A stretch of 64,000 nt of DNA from Flavobacterium faecale (lineage in GTDB: Bacteria; Bacteroidota; Bacteroidia; Flavobacteriales; Flavobacteriaceae): positions 4,252,001-4,316,000 of the forward strand of contig NZ_CP020918.1 of the NCBI RefSeq assembly GCF_003076455.1. Reading direction: 5' to 3'. Below are positions 47,544-57,061 of this stretch, in pieces (within the stretch, counting starts at the first letter, position 1; each line of letters starts with the position of its first letter). Position numbers and translations under genes: made by a program. The notes under the pieces were generated by a model, which did no database searches, had not been told where the DNA came from, and saw only the letters and a program-made list of their open reading frames with translations.

Positions 47544-48902
47544 TTATTTTTTATTGTAAGCAGGAACCGCCTTTTTCTCCCATTTTGCTATATCTTTTTT
47601 CAATCTAGCAGCTTGTCTTAATTCAATATCAATTAAATCATGTTGTTCTGCTTGATCCTTTTTGATATTGAACAAATGAAATAGCCCGCTGTGGTATTTA
47701 ATCAATTTCCAATCTCCTGCAATAACGGCAGCATATTGATCCTCATAACTACGGAAAAAATACAAACTTCTATCTTCTTTAAATTTTTCTCCTTTAACAA
47801 TTGGCAACAAACTTTTACCATTAACTTGTTTGTCTTTGCAAACTTTTCCTCCTGCAATATCAACCAAAGTAGGAAAAACATCTATTGTCTGAATTGGAAT
47901 TGCAGTACTCGTATTGGCTTTTGTAACTCCTGGGTAATACATTATAAACGGTACTCTTGCTCCACCTTCACCCAAGGTATTTCCACCTGTTTTACCTCCG
48001 CTCAAAGGAGCATTGCTAAAAAAACCACCTTGATCTGATGTAAAAAGAATTACTGTATTGTCTGCAATACCTTTTTCGATCAATGCCTTTCTAACCCTTC
48101 CTACCGATTCATCAACTGCTGAAATCATTGCAGCATATTCGGCATCTTTTCCTTTTAAACCTTCTTTTTTGTATTGTTCTACCCAGTCTTTTCTACCAAT
48201 TTGTGGTCCATGTACATCATAATGAAAATAGGACAACATAAATGGTTTGTCTTTTTTATAGTTCGAAATAAAATCTACCGCTTTGTCTGCCAAAACCGTT
48301 TCCAAGTACAAATCACTTTTATCAAAACTTGCCAAAGGGTTTACATCTTTAAAAAATGGTGGGTAGTACCCTTTTGGATGTCCGTAATTACAAACGCCAT
48401 AATCTTCATCAAATCCTTGCTTAGATGGATAATAACGAGCATCACCCAAATGCCATTTCCCTAAGAAAAAGTTGTAGTATCCTAATTCTTTCAATCGTTC
48501 AGCATAAGTGATTTCATCCAAAGGCAACATATTAATCGATGGCATTTGCACAGGATCATTTGGCCATAAACTAAAGTTGTTTATTGAATTACTCTTATCG
48601 TCAAAATCAATTCCGTTACCGTCATCAATATGTCTCACCATTTGAAAACGAACAGGTTCTCTACCTGTTAAAATTGAAGCTCTACTTGGACTACAAGTTG
48701 GCGTAGCAATATAAGCACGGCTAAACTCCATTCCGTCTTTTTTCAATTGATCGATGTTTGGTGTATGGAATTTTGCATTACGATACCCCAGATCGGCCCA
48801 TCCTAAATCATCCACAAAAAAAAGTACAACATTTGGCTTTTTTTGTCCAAAACTGGTTTGTAGTGCCATTAAAATTACTAAGGCTACGATTGATTTTTTC
48901 AT
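47544..48902 (-). CDS. Secreted arylsulfatase-like sulfatase (family S1)
   Basis: 452 residues, signal peptide IVALVILMALQTSFGQ. FFVDDLGWADLGYRN carries the metal-binding Asp pair, C70 in TPTCSPSR is the formylglycine site, FLGKWHLGDARYYPSKQGFDEDYG holds the conserved Lys and His, and TSDQGGFFSNAPLSGGKTG is the distal motif. This is the compact arylsulfatase A-like form. In the operon it stands 31 bp after the SGNH esterase and 8 bp before another sulfatase. The product is presumably periplasmic. Substrate position is not determinable from motifs. Confidence 0.92.
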   Translation of the reverse strand: MKKSIVALVILMALQTSFGQKKPNVVLFFVDDLGWADLGYRNAKFHTPNIDQLKKDGMEFSRAYIATPTCSPSRASILTGREPVRFQMVRHIDDGNGIDFDDKSNSINNFSLWPNDPVQMPSINMLPLDEITYAERLKELGYYNFFLGKWHLGDARYYPSKQGFDEDYGVCNYGHPKGYYPPFFKDVNPLASFDKSDLYLETVLADKAVDFISNYKKDKPFMLSYFHYDVHGPQIGRKDWVEQYKKEGLKGKDAEYAAMISAVDESVGRVRKALIEKGIADNTVILFTSDQGGFFSNAPLSGGKTGGNTLGEGGARVPFIMYYPGVTKANTSTAIPIQTIDVFPTLVDIAGGKVCKDKQVNGKSLLPIVKGEKFKEDRSLYFFRSYEDQYAAVIAGDWKLIKYHSGLFHLFNIKKDQAEQHDLIDIELRQAARLKKDIAKWEKKAVPAYNKK

Positions 48903-48933
48903 TATACTATATCTTAATTTAAACTAATTGTAA

Positions 48934-49821
48934 TTATTGTAAATTTAGTAACGCTTCCGCAAAAGCTGTACCTAATCGATACTGTCCTTCGGCATTGTAA
49001 TGCACATTATCCGAGTGTTTAGGGTAATCATTATAGGGTGCATCGGCAGTAGTTTTGATTGTCTTTACTTTCGATACTATTTCTGAAACTTTCCACTCTG
49101 CTGCTCTTACCGTTGCAGGTCCTGCAGAGAAGTCTCCGTAATGTGAATTAATTTGTCCCAGCACAAAAGGCATGTCTTTTACATTCAAATCAGCACGAAC
49201 ACGTTTGATAAGATTGACCAAATTAGCCTCATAGCTCAAAGCCGAAACTTCTTTGGCTGCATCATTTTCTCCTTGCATCCACCCCATTCCAATAATTTTA
49301 TACACTTTACCTTCTCCTTCGATTCTTTTTATATTTTCCTTGACATCATCAATAAAACTAGCGTACAATTTCAACTCTCTTTTAAAACCTTCTGCTTCAA
49401 CTTGAGCTGCTTTTTCGGCAGTCCAATCAGGATTCCAGGCGCCATACAAAGCAGTTCCACCCTGAGCCGTTTTGATTAGCAAAAACTTGTCTTTTGGAAA
49501 TTTTTCTGCTAATACAATTCCAATCAATAATTCTGGTCCAAAAGCCTCTTCGAAACCATATTTATTTTTATGGCCTTTGGACAAATAAAAAGATAATGGT
49601 GTTGGTGCTTTTCCGGAATTACTTATTTGAACTCTATCTACAACCTTAGCCAAACGTTCTTTTACTGATGCATCCAAAGAAGTATAGTCTCCGGCACCAG
49701 CCATATTTGACTGACCTGCTAGCAAAACTATATTTACGGTCTTCTTATTTGTTTGCGCAAATGCATTTCCATAACTCAAAATAAAAACAAGAAACGCTAC
49801 CAGTTTGAATGTACTCTTCAT
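48934..49821 (-). CDS. Secreted SGNH/SASA-family carbohydrate esterase
   Basis: 295 residues, signal peptide ending FAQ. VNIVLLAGQSNMAGAG contains the nucleophile S38 in the GQSNMAG motif of the sialate O-acetylesterase/SASA (PF03629) family. GTALYGAWNPDW and GMGWMQGENDAA are the family's Gly and Asn/Glu blocks, and HSDNVHYNAEGQYRLGTAF at the end gives the catalytic Asp/His. Members remove acetyl groups from polysaccharides. It lies 4 bp after one sulfatase and 31 bp before another, in an operon for galactan desulfation, so an ester substituent on the galactan is implied. Natural carrageenans are methylated or pyruvylated more often than acetylated, so the substituent is uncertain. Confidence 0.85.
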   Translation of the reverse strand: MKSTFKLVAFLVFILSYGNAFAQTNKKTVNIVLLAGQSNMAGAGDYTSLDASVKERLAKVVDRVQISNSGKAPTPLSFYLSKGHKNKYGFEEAFGPELLIGIVLAEKFPKDKFLLIKTAQGGTALYGAWNPDWTAEKAAQVEAEGFKRELKLYASFIDDVKENIKRIEGEGKVYKIIGMGWMQGENDAAKEVSALSYEANLVNLIKRVRADLNVKDMPFVLGQINSHYGDFSAGPATVRAAEWKVSEIVSKVKTIKTTADAPYNDYPKHSDNVHYNAEGQYRLGTAFAEALLNLQ

Positions 49822-49825
49822 CTTC

Positions 49826-51412
49826 TTACTTTTTATCCATCATATCCATATCGATATCTTCTGGATTAATTCTAGATTTCTTGTACGGTTTGCCACTCAT
49901 ATAATTGTTATATAAATTTTGAACACCTTCTCCAAAATAAGGGTAATGATCAAACACATCACCATTACCAAGGATTCTAGGGTCATTTTCTTTAATTAAT
50001 TTTTTCGTCAACTTTTTATTCATATTCGCCATCAATTTCGAATATTTTTCTTCTGAAGCTAAATTAGTAACGCAATAAGGATCTTTTTTTATGTCGTATA
50101 ATTCATTTTCACCACGCTTACCAAAGTTTAATTCCCAGTATTTCATAATTCCTTCTTTTCGTCTAGAATCTAAAACTGCTGTTTTTGTTGGACTCGAATC
50201 ACAGTTCAAATACCCTAATTCAGGATTCCCAACTGGCCATCTGTCAATTTTAAAATTGTGTAAGTATAAAAATCCGTCTTTGATAATTCCGCGCACAGGA
50301 TACCCTTCATCATTTGGTCTTCCAACATCATGACGTTCTTTACCTACCAATTGATAGTCGCGATCTTTACAAACAGTACCAGACTTTTTTGAATATAAAA
50401 TATCTGTTAGACTTCTTCCTGATAGTTTTTCCATTCCAGACTTTTTTTCTGAGATCCCAGCTAACTCTAAATACGTTGGAGCAAAATCAATAAAGCTCAC
50501 TAGATCATCTACAACACGACCTGGATTTTTAATCCCGTTTGGCCACATGATCGCTAGTGGCATGTGGTTTGAATATTCGTAAACTTGCCCTTTAACACGA
50601 GGAAAAGGCATTCCGTTATCTGAAGTCACGATTACAATTGTATTTTCAAGTTCGCCAATTTCTGCCAACTTATTCAACATATTTTGTAGGTGTTTATCAA
50701 AATACTCTACCTCAAATGCGTAGTCCAGCATATCATTTCGTACATCTTCATTATCCGGCCAGAAAGTTGGAACCTCATTGATTTCGTCAATTGTTTTTCC
50801 TCCTACTTTGGCACCAGAACGAAATTCATATCCACGGTGTGGCTCCTTACCGCCATACCAAAAACAGAAAGGTTCTCCTTTTGGTCTCGCTTTTAAGAAA
50901 GCATCAAAATTTTTGGTGTAGTCAATATTTGCAATTCCCGTAGTAGGTGGTTTCAATTTAAATTCATTGTATTCTGGACCAGCTAATTCACGTTCTTTCC
51001 CGTTAATTTCTCCAGGGTTTCCTGGGCCCCAACCTTTTCCTGTAAATCCAACAAAAAATCCGTTTTCACCCAAAACTTCAGCATAGGTTTTAAACTTCGT
51101 TGGGAAATCTGGAGAATGGTTTGCGGCCGCTTCCAACTGCCAACTATTGCGACCTGTGATAATACAAGCACGTGAAGGTGCACATTTTCCGTTGGGCGTG
51201 TAGGCATTGTTGAACAAGATTCCTTTTTTGGCCACTTGATCAAATCCTGGCGTTTTCACCCATTTGCATCCATAGGCACTGAAATGTTTCCAGCCCGCAT
51301 CATCTGCGATTGCAAATAAAATATTTGGTCTTTTGGCTTTCTTTTCTTGTGCGATAGTAATTTGACCAAAACCCAGTAACGAACCGATGGCAATTAATAA
51401 TAGTTTTTTCAT
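49826..51412 (-). CDS. Secreted sulfatase, heparan-N-sulfatase-like (S1_8-like)
   Basis: 528 residues, signal peptide ([19 protein letters not shown]). [19 protein letters not shown] has the variant ADDAG loop, C77 in NGKCAPSR is the formylglycine site, and [20 protein letters not shown] is the distal metal motif with Lys, as in SGSH-like sulfatases. A deletion of the usual GKWH block gives FTGKGWGPG. The subfamily resembles S1_8; carrageenan loci contain members of it. It is the first gene of the five-gene operon ending with GH2 at 43677. 303 bp separate it from the upstream alpha/beta hydrolase gene, so the operon promoter lies there. Confidence 0.9.
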   Translation of the reverse strand: MKKLLLIAIGSLLGFGQITIAQEKKAKRPNILFAIADDAGWKHFSAYGCKWVKTPGFDQVAKKGILFNNAYTPNGKCAPSRACIITGRNSWQLEAAANHSPDFPTKFKTYAEVLGENGFFVGFTGKGWGPGNPGEINGKERELAGPEYNEFKLKPPTTGIANIDYTKNFDAFLKARPKGEPFCFWYGGKEPHRGYEFRSGAKVGGKTIDEINEVPTFWPDNEDVRNDMLDYAFEVEYFDKHLQNMLNKLAEIGELENTIVIVTSDNGMPFPRVKGQVYEYSNHMPLAIMWPNGIKNPGRVVDDLVSFIDFAPTYLELAGISEKKSGMEKLSGRSLTDILYSKKSGTVCKDRDYQLVGKERHDVGRPNDEGYPVRGIIKDGFLYLHNFKIDRWPVGNPELGYLNCDSSPTKTAVLDSRRKEGIMKYWELNFGKRGENELYDIKKDPYCVTNLASEEKYSKLMANMNKKLTKKLIKENDPRILGNGDVFDHYPYFGEGVQNLYNNYMSGKPYKKSRINPEDIDMDMMDKK

Positions 51413-51715
51413 TGTATAAATAAATAAAGCTGAATAATTTTAGTTTAACAAAGTTTCAATTTTAATGCTATGTTAATGTCTGTACCCGTTTTTCAATCGT
51501 CTCTCTGAGTAAATTTTATGTGTTTTTAATTCAATTTTCATAGCATAACCGCTTTTACTGCTCTAAACCCTTATTTTTTTCGAAAATATAAACTGGAGCT
51601 TTACTTTTCCCTTTCGAACAAAATCAATAAAAATAGGCATGCTAATTCTCATGGCATTAAGATAAAATCCCAACACCTTCCTTTTACTCTCATAAAAAAA
51701 TGGAATAGTTCTTAC
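51413..51715. other. Intergenic region upstream of the sulfatase-esterase-GH2 operon
   Basis: No gene is supported. The stretch should hold the operon promoter and the end of the alpha/beta hydrolase transcript. I found neither a clean -7 element nor a strong terminator; the TTTTACC motif is not obvious here. Confidence 0.35.
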
Positions 51716-52630
51716 CTACGGAATCATCTTATTTGCTTCTAACCAAGAAAGCATGGAGTCAAACCAAGAAGCTTTGGTGGTTCTATTATTCAAACCAAAC
51801 CCATGACCACCTGCTTGGTACACGTGCAACTCGCCCTTTACTCCTTCTTGAATTAACTTGGAATAGAAAAGCATACTATTTTGATACGGTACCGCTTTAT
51901 CATCTGCAGCATGAACCAAAAAAGTCATTGGACTTTCCTTAGTTACGTGCAATTCATTGGAATATAATTTTATTTCCTCTTCTGATGGGTTGTTACCAAT
52001 CAAATGTACTCTTGTTCCCTTGTGCTGAAACTCCCCAAAAGAAATCACAGGATAAACCAAAACCATAAAATCCGGACGCAAATTGGTATTCTTAGGGTTA
52101 TCTATCACCACTTGATTAAAATGAGTTCCTGCTGTCGAAGCCAAATGCCCTCCTGCGGAAAACCCCATAATACCAACCTTATTGGCATCAATGTGGTATT
52201 CTGTAGCATTTTCTCTAACCAATTTCAAGGCTTGCTGTGCGTCTTGCAACGGACCTATCGTTTTGTCAACCATAATTTCATCTGATGGCAAACGGTACTT
52301 TAAAATGAAAGCGGTAATTCCGTTTTCGTTTAATTTGTTTGCAATCGAATATCCTTCATTCGTCATCGACACAATGCCATAACCACCTCCAGGACAAATA
52401 ACCACTGCTGTTCCATTGGATTTGCCTTTTTTTGGATAAAAAACTAGCATCTCAGGATTTGTAATATTTTTTATTCGTATATTACCATCTGCAGCCGTAT
52501 CAGCACTTTCAACGTAACCTGACGTTTGCTTACTGTTTGGAACCTGATCGTATAATTTTACAACTTTATCTTGCGCCATTGTACTACACCATACTAATAG
52601 CGACATGAAAATAATTACATTTTTTTTCAT
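51716..52630 (-). CDS. Secreted alpha/beta-hydrolase esterase
   Basis: Start at 52630 gives MKKNVIIFMSLLVWCSTMAQ, a signal peptide; the frame opens at 52651. The 304-residue protein is an alpha/beta hydrolase of the acetyl-xylan-esterase/BD-FAE-like group. It has the oxyanion block VICPGGGYG, nucleophile S158 in GFSAGGH, an Asp in VHAADDKAVP and the catalytic His in AGGHGFG. Such enzymes remove acetyl, feruloyl or other acyl groups from sugars. With the SASA esterase it makes two potential de-esterifying enzymes in the locus. TAAAATTACCCTC lies upstream at 52704-52716 between this gene and the regulator. Confidence 0.85.
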   Translation of the reverse strand: MKKNVIIFMSLLVWCSTMAQDKVVKLYDQVPNSKQTSGYVESADTAADGNIRIKNITNPEMLVFYPKKGKSNGTAVVICPGGGYGIVSMTNEGYSIANKLNENGITAFILKYRLPSDEIMVDKTIGPLQDAQQALKLVRENATEYHIDANKVGIMGFSAGGHLASTAGTHFNQVVIDNPKNTNLRPDFMVLVYPVISFGEFQHKGTRVHLIGNNPSEEEIKLYSNELHVTKESPMTFLVHAADDKAVPYQNSMLFYSKLIQEGVKGELHVYQAGGHGFGLNNRTTKASWFDSMLSWLEANKMIP

Positions 52631-52726
52631 ACTGACTAATTGATTATTCAAAGAAAATAATTTTCTTAAAAGGTTAATAAATTGTTTTTATCATGTAAGG
52701 GTCTAAAATTACCCTCTTTTAGTGTC

Positions 52727-55700
52727 TTAACTTGGATCAGCATCTTTTGACCCGGAGTATTTACTAACCATTTCGGTAGCATATTTACCCGGAGTACTAT
52801 CGTATTTCTCCTTAAATAATTTACTGAAATGGGTCCTACTTTTAAAACCAGTCATCATGTAAACTTCATTGACTGACAACTTTCCTTCGACCAAAAATTC
52901 AGCAGCTTTTTTTAATCGATAGGCTTTTAATAATTCAAATGGTGTGCAGTTGGTCAACGTTTTTACTTTTTGATAAAAGTGCGTACGATTCAAATATAAA
53001 TCTTTGGCAAAATGATCTAGATCCAGATCTTGATTATCTAAATTTTCGGCCATCAAACTGTATAATTTCTCTAAGAAAACATTATCGTTACTATTGTCTT
53101 TTGTCGTCAATGTTAACGGCAGTTCTATTTGAAAACGTTCTCGTAATTGTTTTCTATTTCGTAAAATAGACTCAATTGTAGATAACAAATATTGCATGTT
53201 AAATGGCTTTTGTATGTAAGCATCTGCTCCATCAATCAACCCTTTTACTTGATCATCAATAGTGGTACAAGCAGTCAACAAAACTACAGGAATATGACTG
53301 GTTTTAATATCCGATTTGATTCGTTTACACAAATCAAAACCATTTAATTCGGGCATCAATACATCACTCAAAACCAAATCTGGCCAAGTACTGTCTAATG
53401 CTTCAGCACATTCTGCTCCGTTTACAAAAACGGCAATATTCATAAATTTAGAAAGTGTAGAGGAAATGTAATTTCGTAAATCAGCATTATCCTCCGCTAT
53501 AAATATTTTTGCATCGGCAAAACTTTTATCAAACTGCAACGTTTTGTAATCAATAGAACTGAATGAAAAACTGTGCTTTACCATTTGCTCAGCAGACAGT
53601 AATTCATATTCTATTTCGCTTTGATCCTCGGTATATTCCGTATGTACAATAGGTAATTTGACATTGATTGTCGTACCGAGCCCTATTTCGCTTTCTGCAT
53701 CAATGTAGCCATAATGCATTTCGACCAATTGTTTCGAAAAAGCCAAACCAATTCCTGACCCACCGATATAAATATTTTCCTTTTTCTTGGATTGGTAAAA
53801 TCGTTCAAAAACATGCGGTAAATCTTCTGCATCTATTCCCCTCCCTTTATCAATTACCGAAATAAACAAATCATTTGCAACAGCATGAAAGCGTATTTGA
53901 ATCGAATCATTTTCTTTGGTATACTTGAAGGCATTGGTTAGTAAATTATTAAATATCTTCTCGAGTTTGTCTTTATCTGCATACACGTACACCTTATCCG
54001 TCTCAGATACGGCATCAATTACTTTGTGCTCCATTTGTGCCAAAAACTGATACTCAGATAGCAACTCATTGACAAAGACATTGAAATTAAAATAGGAATA
54101 ATTCATTTTCAACAAATTAGCATCTGCTTTTTGAAAATCATGCACTTGATCCAGTAATTTGGAAATTTTATGAGACTGTTTCTGAACAATTTTCAAGGTT
54201 TCCTCAACTTCTGGATTATTTTTAAAACGAGCATACAAGGTTTCTACAGGTCCTGAAATTAATGTTAATGGTGTTTTGATTTCATGCGAAATATTACTAA
54301 AAAAGCGGAGCTTGGCTGCATTGATTTCTTTGATATTGTTTCTTTCTAATTCTTCGATCTGAATGTTGTGGTTCAATCGTTGCATTCTCAAAATAAAATG
54401 CAAGGCAAAATACCCACCTACAATGACGGTCAAATAATAGAAAATATAAGCCCAAGAGGTTTTCCAGAAAGGTGGATCTATTATAATTTTTAGCTCTTTA
54501 CTTTTGGTCCATCTGTTCAAGGTATTGGATGCCTTCACTTTCAGAACATACTCTCCAGGAGGCAAACCATTAAAATAAATATTACGTTGATCTGATGGGA
54601 TTTCTATCCACTCTTTATTAATAGGCAACAATTGATACTTGATAAAGTGATTGCTTTGGGTGGAAAAATGCAGTGAAGTAACTCCTATTGAGAAAGCATT
54701 TTCGTTATAATTTAATTCCAATTCTGATAAATCGCTCAATCGCTTAGTCATCAAAACACGATCATTTAGTGTATCGCCCGCTTTTACGGCATTGTTAAAA
54801 ATCTTAAGCTCTCCGAGTTCTAATCGGGGTAATTTTTCTCTACTTGGTAACTTTTTAGGGTCAAAATAGCAAATACCATCAAAGCCTCCCAATACTATAC
54901 TACCATTTTTTAACCTAGCAACTCCATAATTAAAATTCTCAAATGGCAAACCATCAGAGGTGCTGAATTTTTGAAAACGATGTTCTACAATATCAAATTT
55001 ATTCAGACCAATATTGGTCGTAACCCACAATGACTGCTTACCATCAAATACCATACTTTTTACGACATTATTTGATAAACCTTGTTTTTCACTAAAAGAG
55101 ATAAATTCTGGATCTTTGTCACTATTTTCAACCTTACATATCCCCCCACGTTCTGTACCTACCCATAATTCTTTGTTTGGCAGTCTGATAATTGAAGTTA
55201 CAAAACTACTAGGAAGTGATTTTTTATTATTCTTATCATTGGTAAATCGTTCAATTTTGACATTCTTCAAGCTTTTATTTTTCGAAAAATCGAGTCTGAA
55301 TAATCCATCGGCATTTGTACCAATCCATAAAATATTTTTGTACAAAGGATCAGGATAGATTGCTCGAACCAGAGAAATCTTTAGCTCCTTAAAATAAGGG
55401 TTATCATTGAGTCTCTCTACATTAATCACGTTTTGATTAGCATCTAAATTAAAACGGTAAAAATCATCAGACCCGCCAACAAGTAAATTCCCAACTTGAT
55501 CTTCAACCATTAATTTTACGGCATCGGTATTAAAATTAACTAGATTTTTTGCCTCCACAAAGGTGAGTTGATTACTACCATGCTTTACTCTAAACAAGCC
55601 TCTTTTGGCATCTTTCAACCATAAATTCTTTTTTGAATCGACATATATTGCTCCCACACGACTAGATTCTGAGCTCGAAAGCTGAAAAGGCAGGGGTTCA

Positions 55701-56872
55701 AATTGACTGGATTTGGTATTAAATAAGGATAATCCACCTTGAATAGTGGATATATATACTCGATCATTATCAATTGCATTCAAGGTCATAACCTCATTGG
55801 ATGCTAGTCCGTAAGCTTGATTTTCACTTTTATTATAATACTTGAATGGGTTTTCATCCAAATCAAATTTAAAAACACCTTTATTAAAACTACCAACCCA
55901 ACAACTGTTTTTCAAGGGAGCAAAACAACTTGTTCTGAATAAATTGGGCGCCAAATTAAAATCAGAAATTTTATACTTTTTTTGATCTGCAAGGAGTGCA
56001 GCATTCTTTATTCGAATAAAACCATCTGTAGCGGTTCCCAACCATAGATTCCCTACGCGATCGAGTGAGGTTGTAACAAATTCATAAGAGTCCAAATCGG
56101 TATGTGTAACCTGAAAAGAAGAACCTTTTGGATTTGCCTTAAAATTTATTACGGCTACCCCATGCGCAAGCGTTGCTAAGATTTTGCTACTACTTAACTT
56201 TACGATAGATTTACTGAAACTGATTTTTCCTTGACCTATTCTAGTGAATTTTTTGGTTGAAAGATTAAAAGTAATCAAACCAATGGAAGTTGAAAAAATG
56301 TAATTTGAATCGTCTAATGCTATTCCGTCAAAAAAAGAAACATTTGCATTACGTTTTTTGAATAATGGAATATACTGATGATTAAAAGAATAATCTTCGT
56401 TGAAAATCAAAATACCTTTACGCTCTGTGGCGCAAACTACTACTTTTTTGGAATCGTTAAAAAGTACTTTTCTAACAATGGGACCTGTCGCTCCTTTTTT
56501 CAATAAACTATTGGAAAACAAGGTTGTGAACTTTTCTTTGGTATAATTAAAAATAGAAATCCCCTCATCAGTACCAATCCAAAGGTTTCCTTTTTTGTCC
56601 TCAGCCAAGGTTCGAATACGATTGTTAACCAAAACATCGGTATCTACTGAATTTTTATAAATTGAAAATTCATAACCATCGTATCTATTTAGTCCGTCAT
56701 ATGTCCCTATCCATATATATCCTTTCGAATCTTCTAAAATAGCCGTAACGCCATTGTGCGCTAAGCCATTCGAAATTGATATATTTTTGGAATAGTTCAA
56801 TTGATCTACTTGTGCCTGAAGTTGTAAGGCAAACAGTGTAAAAACAAGAGTTCGTAAGATTTTATAAAACAT
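52727..56872 (-). CDS. Hybrid two-component system sensor-regulator (HTCS)
   Basis: Start at 56872 is followed by a signal peptide (ILRTLVFTLFALQLQAQ); the frame reaches 56965. The 1381-residue protein has, in order, periplasmic two-component propeller repeats (GYIWIGTYDGLNRYDGYEF and many similar), a Y_Y_Y domain, a transmembrane helix near 806-826, HisKA with the phospho-His near 863 (FFSNISHEIKTPLTL) and HATPase (NNLLTNAFKY, GSGIGLAFSKQL). A receiver follows with Asp near 1170 (VLSDVLMPELNG), then an AraC-type HTH at the C-terminus. HTCS proteins sense a PUL oligosaccharide in the periplasm and activate the PUL. It is the best candidate master regulator here. Confidence 0.95.
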   Translation of the reverse strand: MFYKILRTLVFTLFALQLQAQVDQLNYSKNISISNGLAHNGVTAILEDSKGYIWIGTYDGLNRYDGYEFSIYKNSVDTDVLVNNRIRTLAEDKKGNLWIGTDEGISIFNYTKEKFTTLFSNSLLKKGATGPIVRKVLFNDSKKVVVCATERKGILIFNEDYSFNHQYIPLFKKRNANVSFFDGIALDDSNYIFSTSIGLITFNLSTKKFTRIGQGKISFSKSIVKLSSSKILATLAHGVAVINFKANPKGSSFQVTHTDLDSYEFVTTSLDRVGNLWLGTATDGFIRIKNAALLADQKKYKISDFNLAPNLFRTSCFAPLKNSCWVGSFNKGVFKFDLDENPFKYYNKSENQAYGLASNEVMTLNAIDNDRVYISTIQGGLSLFNTKSSQFEPLPFQLSSSESSRVGAIYVDSKKNLWLKDAKRGLFRVKHGSNQLTFVEAKNLVNFNTDAVKLMVEDQVGNLLVGGSDDFYRFNLDANQNVINVERLNDNPYFKELKISLVRAIYPDPLYKNILWIGTNADGLFRLDFSKNKSLKNVKIERFTNDKNNKKSLPSSFVTSIIRLPNKELWVGTERGGICKVENSDKDPEFISFSEKQGLSNNVVKSMVFDGKQSLWVTTNIGLNKFDIVEHRFQKFSTSDGLPFENFNYGVARLKNGSIVLGGFDGICYFDPKKLPSREKLPRLELGELKIFNNAVKAGDTLNDRVLMTKRLSDLSELELNYNENAFSIGVTSLHFSTQSNHFIKYQLLPINKEWIEIPSDQRNIYFNGLPPGEYVLKVKASNTLNRWTKSKELKIIIDPPFWKTSWAYIFYYLTVIVGGYFALHFILRMQRLNHNIQIEELERNNIKEINAAKLRFFSNISHEIKTPLTLISGPVETLYARFKNNPEVEETLKIVQKQSHKISKLLDQVHDFQKADANLLKMNYSYFNFNVFVNELLSEYQFLAQMEHKVIDAVSETDKVYVYADKDKLEKIFNNLLTNAFKYTKENDSIQIRFHAVANDLFISVIDKGRGIDAEDLPHVFERFYQSKKKENIYIGGSGIGLAFSKQLVEMHYGYIDAESEIGLGTTINVKLPIVHTEYTEDQSEIEYELLSAEQMVKHSFSFSSIDYKTLQFDKSFADAKIFIAEDNADLRNYISSTLSKFMNIAVFVNGAECAEALDSTWPDLVLSDVLMPELNGFDLCKRIKSDIKTSHIPVVLLTACTTIDDQVKGLIDGADAYIQKPFNMQYLLSTIESILRNRKQLRERFQIELPLTLTTKDNSNDNVFLEKLYSLMAENLDNQDLDLDHFAKDLYLNRTHFYQKVKTLTNCTPFELLKAYRLKKAAEFLVEGKLSVNEVYMMTGFKSRTHFSKLFKEKYDSTPGKYATEMVSKYSGSKDADPS

Positions 56873-56991
56873 TTGGTGGTATGGTGTGGTTAGTTTTTTG
56901 CTAAGGGTAAATATAAACAAATACATCGGAATAACCCTTAAAAAGGCAAACTGATTACGACTCAAATCACAGCCTCAGAATGCTATAAAAA

Positions 56992-57032
56992 AAGCAACTC
57001 TCTATAAGTAGTACACTTGTAGAGAGTTGCTT
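56992..57032 (-). terminator. Terminator after the arylsulfatase gene at 57062
   Basis: AAGCAACTCTCTA (56992-57004) and its exact complement (57020-57032) form the stem; a U-run follows in minus-strand RNA. It lies 30 bp past the stop codon and upstream of the HTCS gene. Confidence 0.87.
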
Positions 57033-57061
57033 ATCAATCCTTTTTTATTCTTTTATTCTTT

